DNA of 64,000 nucleotides from Sipunculus nudus (Eukaryota; Annelida; Sipuncula; Golfingiida; Sipunculidae): positions 21,117,456 to 21,181,455 of the forward strand of contig CM049318.1 in the NCBI GenBank assembly GCA_026874595.1, written 5' to 3'. Below the pieces are notes generated by a model. It saw only the letters and a program-made list of their open reading frames with translations, was not told the DNA's origin and ran no database searches. The position numbers and the translations under genes are program-made. Every line of letters starts with the position of its first letter. Position 1 is the first letter of the stretch. Below are positions 47,901 to 59,900 of this stretch, one piece after another.

Positions 47901-50900
47901 CTTCTAAATCATATTTTGTGATCATATATAACAGCTGAGCGCCGTGACCCATGGGTCCCTTGTTACAGTCACATATATGATCATGCTAAAATGCTGTATG
48001 CACAACAGCTCAAAGTTAAAGGGCACATTCACTGAACTCACAATACAGATGAAACTCATTAAGGGCTAACTCGTGTTCCATCATGGATAACCTTTCTGAC
48101 CCCTCAAGGATGCTCAACAATTACTGTTTTGTTACTGACATTACGATGAAGCCGATACTTCAGTGATAAACAGGAGACAAACCAGATTTGTTCTACACTA
48201 ATTACCCTTTTGTATAGACTATGAGGATCCATCGATCATACAAGTTCGTGTGTGTGTTTGTTCACAACATAAACAGAATCTCATGAAATTTTAAGAGCAA
48301 TTTTGGAAAGGGCATATGAAGAATCAATTAGATTTTGGTGTGGATCTGGCACATGATCTGGGTTACGGAACCTCTTCTAAGAATATTCACAAATGTACAA
48401 TCACTTATGCATGAAAGAACCTGGGAATATTGGCCAAAGATATGAATGCAAACATGGGTTGGGGAGCATCCAACAATAGCCCCCACATGGTGGGGGCTTG
48501 CAATCCATAAAATGAAGATTTCTAATCATGTGCTTATATTTGCAGGCTGTGTGTTGCTCAGACCATCAGCATTGTTGTCCTAGTGGTTATACCTGTGATC
48601 TAGCTCATCAGCAGTGTGTTGCAAGGAGTTTGGATGTTTCTCATCTCACTCCCCTGGCCAGAATTACGGCATTAGACTACGTCCTGTGCCCAGATAAAAG
48701 GAGCACGTGCCAAGATAATTCTACATGCTGTATACTGAGTAGTGGCAAGTATGGCTGCTGTCCAATGCCAAAGGTTAGTACAGTAAAGTTGAGGTTTCCA
48801 TGTGTGTTTATGTGTGTGTGTGTGTATACTGAGGTTGCCTTTTTGTTCTCAAGGGTTTCCAATTTACAATATTCACAAAAGGGCAATAATCGTAAAAAGA
48901 TTGGTGAATGAGGAGTTCATCAATGAAGTCGAAGTCAAAAGGTAGAACATTGGTATTTAATGTTAATCATTATAGATCTTGTATTTTCAAAGATTGTTAT
49001 TAAAATGATATAAGATCTACAATTATATGTTTTAAATGAAGAATATGTTCCATATTACCTTGGGCTCCCATCAGATTGTTAAGATTTTGGCTCATGTTAT
49101 TTGATATAATAAATTTACATGATAATTGATGTCTTCAGAGAACTTTCATATTGCATTCCTGTCCCTTTATTGTACCCTGACAAGTTTATTCCTCCCAATT
49201 TCTTGAAACGGTTTATAAGGGCTGCCATTTTGCATACACACTAAAACCCAAATGTCACAGGTTGAATGTTAAAATTATTGATATACTGCTAGTGTAATAT
49301 AAGTTTAATTTTCACACAATTAAATCAGGAACTACTGTGGAAGTGGTTACCGTAATTTGGTTTGTCTGAATTTTTGTGCTTTTTTCATTTTTCAGCATTA
49401 GCGCAGTTTGAATTTTCACGCAAATCTGTATGAATAAATAATTCATTTGTATCAAATTATTAAACTATTTAAACAATTATATAAAGACAGGTTTATAGCT
49501 CAACCTTTCTCTGCCTAACAAGCTTCAGGTGACCGCATACCTGCTACGAGTGACAGAGTACTGTGACCAAAAGGTGTCAACGAGACATAATTAACCGGGA
49601 CTAATCACTTCTGATGATGCCATGGCCTGCACTCAGCCACGTTGTTTGACATCTGAGTAAGTTGTAGAATTGCTCAACGACAACAACTGTGATTACTGAG
49701 ATTCCCTAGAAGCAGCCCTTTTTGTGGGAACAACAAACAGAGTTTACAACATTCACAGATGTCTCTCTGGATCTACTTCTAAGCCACTGGAAGGGGGTTC
49801 TAACAGTCTTCATCAAAGGCTACTTGTTTCACATTTGTTTCTACAAATCACTATAAATCAGAGGGAATTTGCTGTTTCTTGCGTATGATGACTGCTGCTG
49901 TGGAGCGCATGGAAGACTGTGGGAAAGTGAGACCGACCATGAGGTGTGGGCGGTTTTTATAGAGAGGCCTTGCTACAGGTTGACCCGTAAATTGGTGTTG
50001 ACTGGTGCAAACTTTGGCGTTACAAAGATTTTCCCGCCAAATTTTTTAGGTGTTGACCTGTGATGATAGGTGATGACACTGGGGATGGTAACTGGCGATG
50101 ACCCGGGTTGACCCCTTTGGATAACCGGCGTTGAAGTTAGCGCCACTAAGCGCGTGTCATTTCATGCCAGCGTGAGAAGGGCATAAGTTGCACACAATGC
50201 TAATGTGACAGGGGATTTAATGAAATCTTATGACCAGCAACATGACTACTAGTTGAACATCCTGGTTGAAGAACCCTTAACTCATGGAGTGAGTATATAG
50301 TCTGGAGTGATATCCAGACCCATGTGACTGTATGTCAGGCCAGAATGCTGCAGTCTTCCAATTGGCAAAGGATCGCATCAAAATAACAAGTGTTCTTACT
50401 TTAGCCCAAATCTGGTTCCCATTTAAAGCGTGAAAATTAAAACCAGCTAACAAAACCACTTCCACAGTATATCATATTACTATCGTTTCCCCTCTGTGTG
50501 CTGCATAGACCATATGGTATACTGCTAGTATCATATAAGTTTACTTTTCGTACACATTTTATAGGGAAGTGTATCATATAACTGTTGTTTCCAGGCTGTG
50601 TGCTGCAAAGACCATGAACACTGCTGTCCCCATCATACACACTGTAACCTAGAGCAACAGTCATGTGATCGTCCGGGAAACATTGCAATACCATGGAAAC
50701 GCAAAAGGCCAGCTGTGCCATTCAGAGGTCATAGGTTGAATGATATTGTGTGTCCTGGTGGGAAGTCTTACTGCCCAGAAGGCAACACTTGTTGTGCAGA
50801 GAAATCTGGAGAATTTGGTTGCTGTCCATTACCACAGGTTTGTAAAATAAATAAATTCAACATATTTAGTTCATCATAAATGTGGATATATAATCTCTAT

Positions 50901-53900
50901 AGTTACAGATTTTTCAAATGATCTGTTGGCCATACTTTGAATATAGACAAATACAAAGTCTGACATGTTAAACACACCACTGTGTTGAGAGGATATTTAA
51001 ATCTGTTCAGTAAAATAAATTAAAATTTAAAGAAAAATTATATTTTAGAATTTATTTGTTTATGAAATGATCTACTGATACCTTTGATATAATTGTGTGT
51101 AATTAGAAAGAATTATTGATGTAATGGTCACAATGGATATGTGTAAATTTATCTTATATGATTACATGTGATGTATACTTAATAAATAAATTATCTGTAG
51201 GACTGATTTATTTCTGTTTGTTTTTTTCTGACAGGCTGTGTGCTGTAGTGATGGTGAACATTGTTGTCCCCATGGTTACCACTGTGATACAACCCAGTCA
51301 GTATGTATCCGTGATTCAGTGAGTATGCAGGGTTTATGCCTCATTTGGAAGACTAAGTAATATTCAAATTCATTAAAGATAATAACATTTCAGATAAATT
51401 AATAAATGACATAAAAAAATTTGAATATGCCTCAGTTTTGGCATTCTTTTATTAGCATCTTCTGTGTGCTTCTGTGGCTCAGGGGTAGTAGCGCAGAGGA
51501 GGTTGTAAGTCGGGAGTTTGTGAGTTCAAAACTCAGCCGAGGAGCAATGAGATTTTCACGGTTGGCCCCATCTAGGTTGAGCACTCTGCAGGCTAAATGG
51601 GGAAGTTGTGCTCCTCAGCTGTGTATAACTCACAAATGAGTGCGTCTTTAGGGGGTTCCTCAGTGTTATGACCCAGCAATGGGGGTGATTACACACCCAG
51701 GACTCTCAGGTGCGGTAGTCACCAGGCCTGGGTGACACTAGGATCCAAAAATAATATGATAGGAAGCAAGTGCTACCGCCCTGTCAGGTTGTCCAAAAAC
51801 TGAAATGGAACTCTGCAGATGTGCATATACTTAGAGTAAGAATAAGAACAGAGAACACAAAGATATGGAATCGGTTGCCTCCACCAAAAAAATCTTTAAA
51901 AAAAATTCAGTGTTTTCCTATCCTTACATTTCATTTTAAAAGCAGAAAGAATATACCGTAAAACAGACATTTGATAAGAATTAAGCAGAGTATATGGAAA
52001 AAAAACATGTGCAAAATGAAGAAATATGCTGCACTCTGATGTGGGGTTTGCAGGTGCAAGGTTTAATCATAATGAATAATTACATTCTGTCGAATGTAGT
52101 AGGCATATATAGGAACCCTATATTGAATGTTAATGATGTCCTAATTTTAATTTAATGAAATAGGTCCTTAACATTTCTTGACAGATTTTAAGTCGACCAG
52201 TACTTGTTATATCTGATTGGGCATGGAACCACCTTCTAAACATCTACACAAAGTTTTGAACCTGCAGTTGGATCATCCTGATATACTAACTTTTACTTTT
52301 GTGATAAAAAGTTCATTAAAGGTACATGCACTTTGTGAATTAGGCTTTATTGCATGCATTCCAAACAAGCACCATGTCTTTGATGTTCTGGTTTAGGATA
52401 TAACCGCCTCATTATAAACGGTAATGTCCTTCCTTCCTGAAATCCAGGATCTTCCCCCCAGTGTGTGCTCACTGTGCTGCATAAATTATTTTCATATGTT
52501 GAATGCATATTTACAGGATGACATTATCAAAATGACAAAGACAACCATTGCTTTGACCAAACCTCCACCGGTCCAGAAGTGTCCTGACGGTTCTCGGTGT
52601 CCTGCTGGTAGCACCTGTTGTGAATCCACAGGAGGAACATACGCCTGCTGCCCTCATGTGGAAGTGAGTGTTCAAAGTGATTTTGAAATAACTATTTAAT
52701 AAGGAGGTTATATGAGATGGAGTTTTAACTCAGTGGAGACCTGTCAGCTCTTTGGTTTCAGCTGATTGCTTATAAAGGCCCCACCTTGGCTGGTGCCTTA
52801 TTGAGTTCAGCTTTAATTATCCATTTACCTGGTCAGCCCTTGGGTGTCAGTTGATTGCCTATAAAGGCCCTACCTAGGCCGGTGCCCTATAAAGATCAGC
52901 CTTTCCATCCATTCATCTATTCTGCTCTCTGTCTGACTGTTCTCTTTGGTGCACATTATCTCAAGAACCCTCCTAGGGACAGCCATGAAACTTTAAATCA
53001 TTGGACACCAATGAGAGAATATACCTTCTCTAATTTCAGACATATCAGAAATCTAATGTGACTTACTTTCAAATGTTTTTAAAACCATATCTAGTGCATT
53101 TTCTCAATAACCATTTCTGATACTCTGTTGATTATTTTTAAAGTATCGCCTTTGGGAGTATTTGATTTGATAATTTTCAGACCAATCTGACATTCAACAG
53201 GGCCACGGGGCTGTGTTTTTGAGGCATTACAGGGTCCTTCTTGAAAACCTTTAAAGTCCCAACAATTTAAGTATGCAAATGAGATGTTAATAAGCTCATT
53301 AACCCCATTGTACACTGTTGTGAGATGTCATTGCCAGCACTGGCATTGTTAGTTGTCCAGCATGTTTCTAACAGTTCAGTTTTCCAGGAAAGTTCAGGTC
53401 TTAGCAAATTAATATATCCTTTTAATGATGTGTCAATTCTTGGCAAATGATATCTTATGTACTCAAAATATCTGTAGTTTATCTCTAAAATTATACCAAA
53501 CTACAAATGGTGGGCAAGAGGGTAATAAATCATGTTAACGATTGGTTAGTTGCTGGCTAACGATATGTTATATATACTCCAAATATCTGCAGTTTATTGC
53601 TAAAATTCTAACGGCTAAAATTCTACAAATGGTGGGCAAGTCTCTTCATTAAGTTTATGGGGATATGTTTCGCAAGCATTTATCTTGTGGTCGCTTGTCA
53701 TGATTGCATTTTCTGCCGACCCAACTATAGCAATGCCTATTGTTTTTCAGGCTGTTTGCTGCTCAGATCATGTCCACTGCTGTGCCAGCGGATATAAATG
53801 TGACGCAGGTAAATGTACCAAAGGAACAGAGTCCGTACCATTCAGCCTGAGGACACCTTCCATACCTGCAGACGATGTAATCTGCCCTGATGGACAAAGT

Positions 53901-56900
53901 ACATGTCCCTCAGGGTCCACATGTTGTCTGTTGTCCCAGGGACGGTATGGCTGCTGTCCTCTCCCACAGGTGAGATAGTTGTTATATAATCTGAAAGTCA
54001 ATTTTTATTTTAGTTTCATCTGAGTTGTCTGAGTTCAGAGCTCAAGAATTGAAAAGATACACATTCATTTGAGTTTGAACTTGTAATATTTTAAGTTCAA
54101 GATGTACATTGTCAGTAAAGTGTAATAGTGCTGATAATGCATATTTAAGAACTATGGTCCTTTTTAGAATTATAAAATAATTAAATACAAGAGGAATATA
54201 GTGATCAATAATTTAATACTTGTTTATGTAAAAGCCAGAGTGGAAGTGATATTATGATAAGCACTGTCAGAATATTAACATAAACACTGAAGGGGTTGTT
54301 ACCTTAAACACTGTAAGAATGTTACCATAAACACTGTAAGAATTTCAACATAAACACTAAAGGGGTCTTTTTCTAAGCACAGTAAAATGTTACCAAAAAA
54401 CCAAGCGATATTACTAAAAACACTGATGAATGATCTCTTTATCATTGCCTTAACATTCAGGCTGTTTGCTGCTCAGACCATGTCCACTGTTGTCCAAACG
54501 GCTTCACATGTCAGGAAGATCAATGTGCCAGAGGGACTGAGTCTGTACCGTTCAGCGTTAAAACACCAGCCCTGCGCGCCAACAATGTGATCTGTCCAGA
54601 CCAGCAGAGTGAATGTCCCTCAGGGTCCACATGTTGTCTGTTGGATCAGGGACAGTATGGCTGCTGTCCTCTCCCACAGGTGAGATAGTCTTTATAAAAT
54701 CTGAAAGCCAATTTCCATTCAAGTGTTATTTGAATTGTCTGAGTTCAGGGCAGTTATATAATCTGAAAGCCAGGGGTGAGGAAACGGATGTTTTATTAAA
54801 GTTAAGAGCAACAGAGATGTTTTGCTTGTGGCTTCCCATTTGTATGAGAAAGAACCAACTTAAATCACCAATACTTAGGGGTTAAATGTTCAACAGACAT
54901 GTCTTACATGCCCTTCAGAAGTTCCATTCTACACACACTCACAAAAGGAAAGACAATTGATTACTTTGTTCTTCTCTAAGTATTTAATTTTCAATTTCTA
55001 AAAATCTTGGAATTTATCATAAATCTGCTGTGAGTGACAGCAATGAAAGTTTTTATTCATACAGTCTTTACTTTCAACAAGATTGGTTCATCTGCAGTTT
55101 AAATACTGCAAATATATTGAATGATAATAAGTTATAAGAATCAAATATGTGTGCTTCAAATGCTTACATCATAGAATCCTGGACGTATTATGATGGACAA
55201 ACTCCTGTGCCATTTGAGATTAACATGTAATATTTTAAAATAAAGATGTACACAGTCTGTAAAGTATGACACTGCTAAATCGATGTTAAAGGTCTAGCCT
55301 TTTTATTTTGAAAATAATAAGTTTACAGTGGTATAATGATTAATAATTTAATATTTGTTTTCCTTAAAAAAAAACTTTTGTGGTAGGGATGTTACCATAT
55401 GCACTGTAAGAGATATTACCATAAGCATTGTAAAGGCAAATTACCATAAACACAGTAAGGGATGTTACCATAAACTATATAGAATATACTCTGTATCATT
55501 GTCTTTTTGTTCCAGGCTGTTTGCTGCTCAGACCATGTCCACTGTTGTCCAAATGGCTACACATGTGCAGGAGATCAATGTACCAGAGGGGAGGAGTTTG
55601 TACCGTTCAGCGTTAAAACACCAGCCCTGCGCGCCAATAATGTGATCTGTCCAGACCAGCAGAGTGAATGTCCCTCAGGGTCCACATGTTGTCTGTTGTC
55701 CCAGGGACAGTATGGCTGCTGTCCACTCCCACAGGTGAGGTAGTCATTACATATTCTGAAAGCCAAGGGTGAGGAAACTAATGTTTCATTTAAGTTAAGA
55801 GCTGAAATCACATTATCTATGTTGTTTCTCATTAATATATTAATAAGGAGTTACATTTAGTTAAAACACACACAATAAAAGGACATCAAATGAGAATGTT
55901 TTTTACATTGTTTTTTCTACTGTTTTTGTCTACTTACTGTATTTCTGAATTCAGCTGGATTACAGAGTTAAAGTATGCTGAGCTACAGCAACAAGACTTT
56001 TCTCAATGTCTGTCCATCTGTCTCGCTGATTTTTCTCCAGATATCCATGAAACAGATACAAATCAAAATGTTCTAGCTACATATAATAGTCCTCTCATCG
56101 GTATTGACCCATGTCCACTCTGCAGTGAAATTACTGTTATAACATCAGTTAATTTTTTAGGATGGATAGATTTACATGGTAATAAAAATGAAATATTTAA
56201 TGTAGTCCTCTCAGTGAAGTAACAAATTCTGGTAAGATTGCATAAAAAATTAATTTATGATATGAAAAAAAAAATCAATTTCATGACTTTGTAGCCAACC
56301 AAAATACATACTTATGAAGAAATTTTACGTCCATATTTTATATTATGACCGTGATTGTTGCCAGTCTGTTGCTTGGATACACTACATTTTTTTAGGCTGT
56401 ATGTTGTGCTGATCACCTCCACTGTTGTCCCCATGGTTACAAGTGTGGACCAGCCCATTGTGAAGGGGAGACAGGGTCAGTTCCCTTCAGTGTCAAGCTC
56501 CCAGCCAAGACACCTGTTCTGAAGGTAAGGAGATTGATAATATGGGGTGTTTCCTATTTTAATTATCTCATACTTGGAGACAGCTCCACCAATGTTTACA
56601 ATTCAAGATGAATGTAGATTATCTAAAGATTCAAATTTCCAAATAGCAAATTTATAGATTAAAGGGAGCTATTCACATACCAGGCATGTTAAATATACAT
56701 GCAATATAGTGTTTTCTCCCTAAAATATAATGACATCTGCCAATATTTTGTTTTAAAACTGTTTGGTTACTCCTGTACATAAGTGGTTAAAACTTGCATC
56801 AGGCGTGATCAGTGGCCCGAAACAAATATAGCAAGCTCACCATCTTTTGGCTGTCCTGTGCAACTTCACAAATCAAATGTTTTTCAAACTTCAAAACTTT

Positions 56901-59900
56901 TCTGTTTGTCTTTGTCTTGTTTGGAAGTTGTTGTGCATGCTCCAGATGAGCCCTCTAGTCGTGCAGTCTTGTTATGGTATACAGACAATCGTGGATTGTG
57001 TTTACTTACACTCAGAACCATAACAACTTATAAAACAGTTGATTTAGAGATAATATATGTCCATGTGACAGGATGGTTTGCTTCGAAATTTTTTGTTCAG
57101 CAAAAATGAGCTAATAGGGAGTTGATTATGTACCTTTAAATAAATAAAATGCACTAAGGTGTTTCCTAAGTCGATAACAAACTAAAAATTTTTTTATCGT
57201 TAATGAGGCCTTGTCATGTGTAACCTATGACAAAAATATTAAAACATTTTTTACTTCTCACAGACGGAAGCAAAAGAAGTACCACTTGGAGTGAAGACAC
57301 CGGCCCAGCCAATCAGCTCCACTACTTTAGGTGTTAGGTGTCATGATCACCGTACACAGTGTCCTAATAACACGTCCTGCTGTTTGCTGGCCTCTGGTCA
57401 GTATGGCTGCTGTCCATTCAAACATGTGGGTAGTAACACTATTAATGTTTCATGTTATGGTTTAAGTATTTTGTAGGTTTATTAATTTTGCTTTCTGTTA
57501 GTTGCATCATCACTAGCTTCAGACTTTTCATTTTTATTTTGTTTTATTTTGTACATAAATGTATTATAATGAAAACATACAGAGGGGACAGTTTGAAATA
57601 TAACCTTTCAGGAAAACTGTGGGTAAAAGAATAGAGTCAATATTAAATGGGGTCTTGCCAAGGTTTTGGGATAGTTTTCATTGATGATGCCATCTTCTTT
57701 TAGTTTTAACCTGTTTTGTCAGTTAAGAAATTGATCCAAATCAACCTGCACACTTCTGGTCAAATATTCAGTTTGGTGAGGAACATTGCATTTTCAGGGT
57801 TTCCAGCCATCTTGGAGATCCAGAAAGAAGAGTGTTCCTTTTTCCAGCCAGTCAAGGAGAATTAGGGATTTTGCTAAAAATATCTCAGTGAAACATAAGG
57901 GGAAATCAGGGAAATTGATTTGCCTGTAAGAGGAAGTCTTGAAAGTCAAACAAATAATTTGGTGTATTGTTGGTAATCATGGCCTTTAAGTTAGTTACTG
58001 CAGAAAAAGTCCTCAGGTTTTCAAAATCCATGAGGGAAATGCAGTGAAAATTAAATCTGTTTCTTGAAATGCTAGGGATGCTGATTATCAAGCAAATATA
58101 CACTGAAACCTGTCAGATAAGTCTACCTGTGCGACTGAAAATAGTGGTCTTTTTAGACAGGTGGTCTTTTTAGACAGGTGGTCTTTTTAGACAGGTGGTC
58201 TTTTTAGACAGGTGGCCTTTTTAGACAGGTGGTCTTAACAGACAGATGGTCTTAACAGACAGGTGGTCTTATTAGACACTTGGTGTTAACAGACAGGTGG
58301 TCTTAACAGACAGAGGGTCTTATTAGACAGGTGGTCTTTTTAGACAGGTGGTCTTTTTACACAGGTGGTCTTATTAGACAGGTGGTCTAATTAGACAGGT
58401 GGTATTAGACAGGTGGTCTTATTAGACAGGTGGTCTTAACAGACAGGTGGTCTTATTTAGACAGGTGGTTTTAACATACAGGTGGTCTGAACAGACAGGA
58501 GGTCTTATCAGACAGGTGGTATTAACTGACACATGGTCTTAACAGACAGGTGGTCTTAACAGACAGGTGGTCTTATCAGACAGGTGGTCTTAACTGACAG
58601 GTGGTCTTAACAGACAGGTGGTCTTAACAGACAGGTGGTCTTATTAGACAGGTGTTTTTAGACAGGTTTCACTCCACCTTGCAAATTGCAGGTATTACAG
58701 ATAATTAGTTATAGGTTCAGAAAAAAATGGTGTGATTTAACATATTTTCACTGACTGAATGAACAATGGCCGCTCTGTGATCATGTCCTATCCACTTTAT
58801 CATTTATTCTTTGCAGGCCGTCTGCTGCTCAGATCACATTCATTGCTGCCCTCAGCATATGACCTGTGACCTTAAACGAGGCATGTGTGCCCATGATGAA
58901 TCAAGCCTGGCCTTCAGCCTGATGCCGTTCAGTCAGAAGACAGCACAGCTGCTCAACGTCATCTGTCCTGACGGAAAGAGTCAGTGTCCTGATGGAAACA
59001 CTTGTTGTATGATGAAGAGTGGTGTATACGGCTGCTGTTCATATTCCTCAGTATGTATTACTCATTAATCTACTCTTTATTACCTCCATCAAAGAAGATC
59101 AATGAAAGTTATTTTAAATGACCCACTTGAATTTATAAGACAACTTGTGTCAGTTCTAGGAAAACCAGTCCTCCAGGGTTTCTCATTAATTTTATAAGTT
59201 CACAGTCTTGGTTTAAATGGACAAATAATAAATAAAACAATAAACTCATGAATAAAATATAATAAATGAATGAGAATATAAACAGTAGTTGAAGGTCCAT
59301 ATCCTGACTAACTGTGAAGGCCTGATTGGAGAATTATTAATTTTATTTATTAAAACAAGGATGAAGGTTACATATGATAAGAATAACATATTTTTATTAA
59401 GCCTTCTGGAATTCCAGTTTTCAATTACATGGGGCTAAAAATAATCCAGTTATTAAGACATTGCAGTAAATCACATAGTTTCAATAAGGCCAAAAATCAC
59501 ATAGTTTCAATAAGGCCAAAAAAGATTAATTAAATGTTCTCAGGCACCACCTGCATCACTTTACACCCCCCTTGTCAAATGTTTTTATAGCCCAGATGTC
59601 ATGGAAACTTGTCATTTCTTTGCCAGTGCCTGATAAATAATTTAAATTTTACGCTATTTTCATGGTAAAAAATATAATAAAAAGCTTCTTGTCCGCATCA
59701 TTTTCTGGAAAAAAGTGCCTGAGGAACGTATTATTTATTTTTTGGTCTAAGATTTGCCCATTTTGCTGTTGAGGGACCAGTGATTTCAAACTTAGGACCT
59801 TTAGCTCTGAAGTCCAAAACTGGGTTTGTCCTAACCCTAAATCCTCTATTATTTTTCAATTTTTTTGAACATGTGCAGTTCACCCATCTCAGTTTCAGTT

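Larger units (their letters stand above)
41943..48545 (+). other. Progranulin intron 1 (6.6 kb)
   Basis: Holds the young antisense LTR-type element (42099-45316), family C copy C7 (45789-47964) and a palindrome-ended repeat (47657-47880). The rest is AT-rich with no further gene seen. Confidence 0.85.

Noticed and set aside
51468-51545. tRNA gene
   Set aside because: Box A/B-like motifs exist but the arms do not pair as a tRNA and a long non-tRNA body follows; a SINE head fits better.
58141-58668. CRISPR-like regular short repeats
   Set aside because: Units are contiguous without unique spacers, and the context is an intron of a eukaryotic gene.
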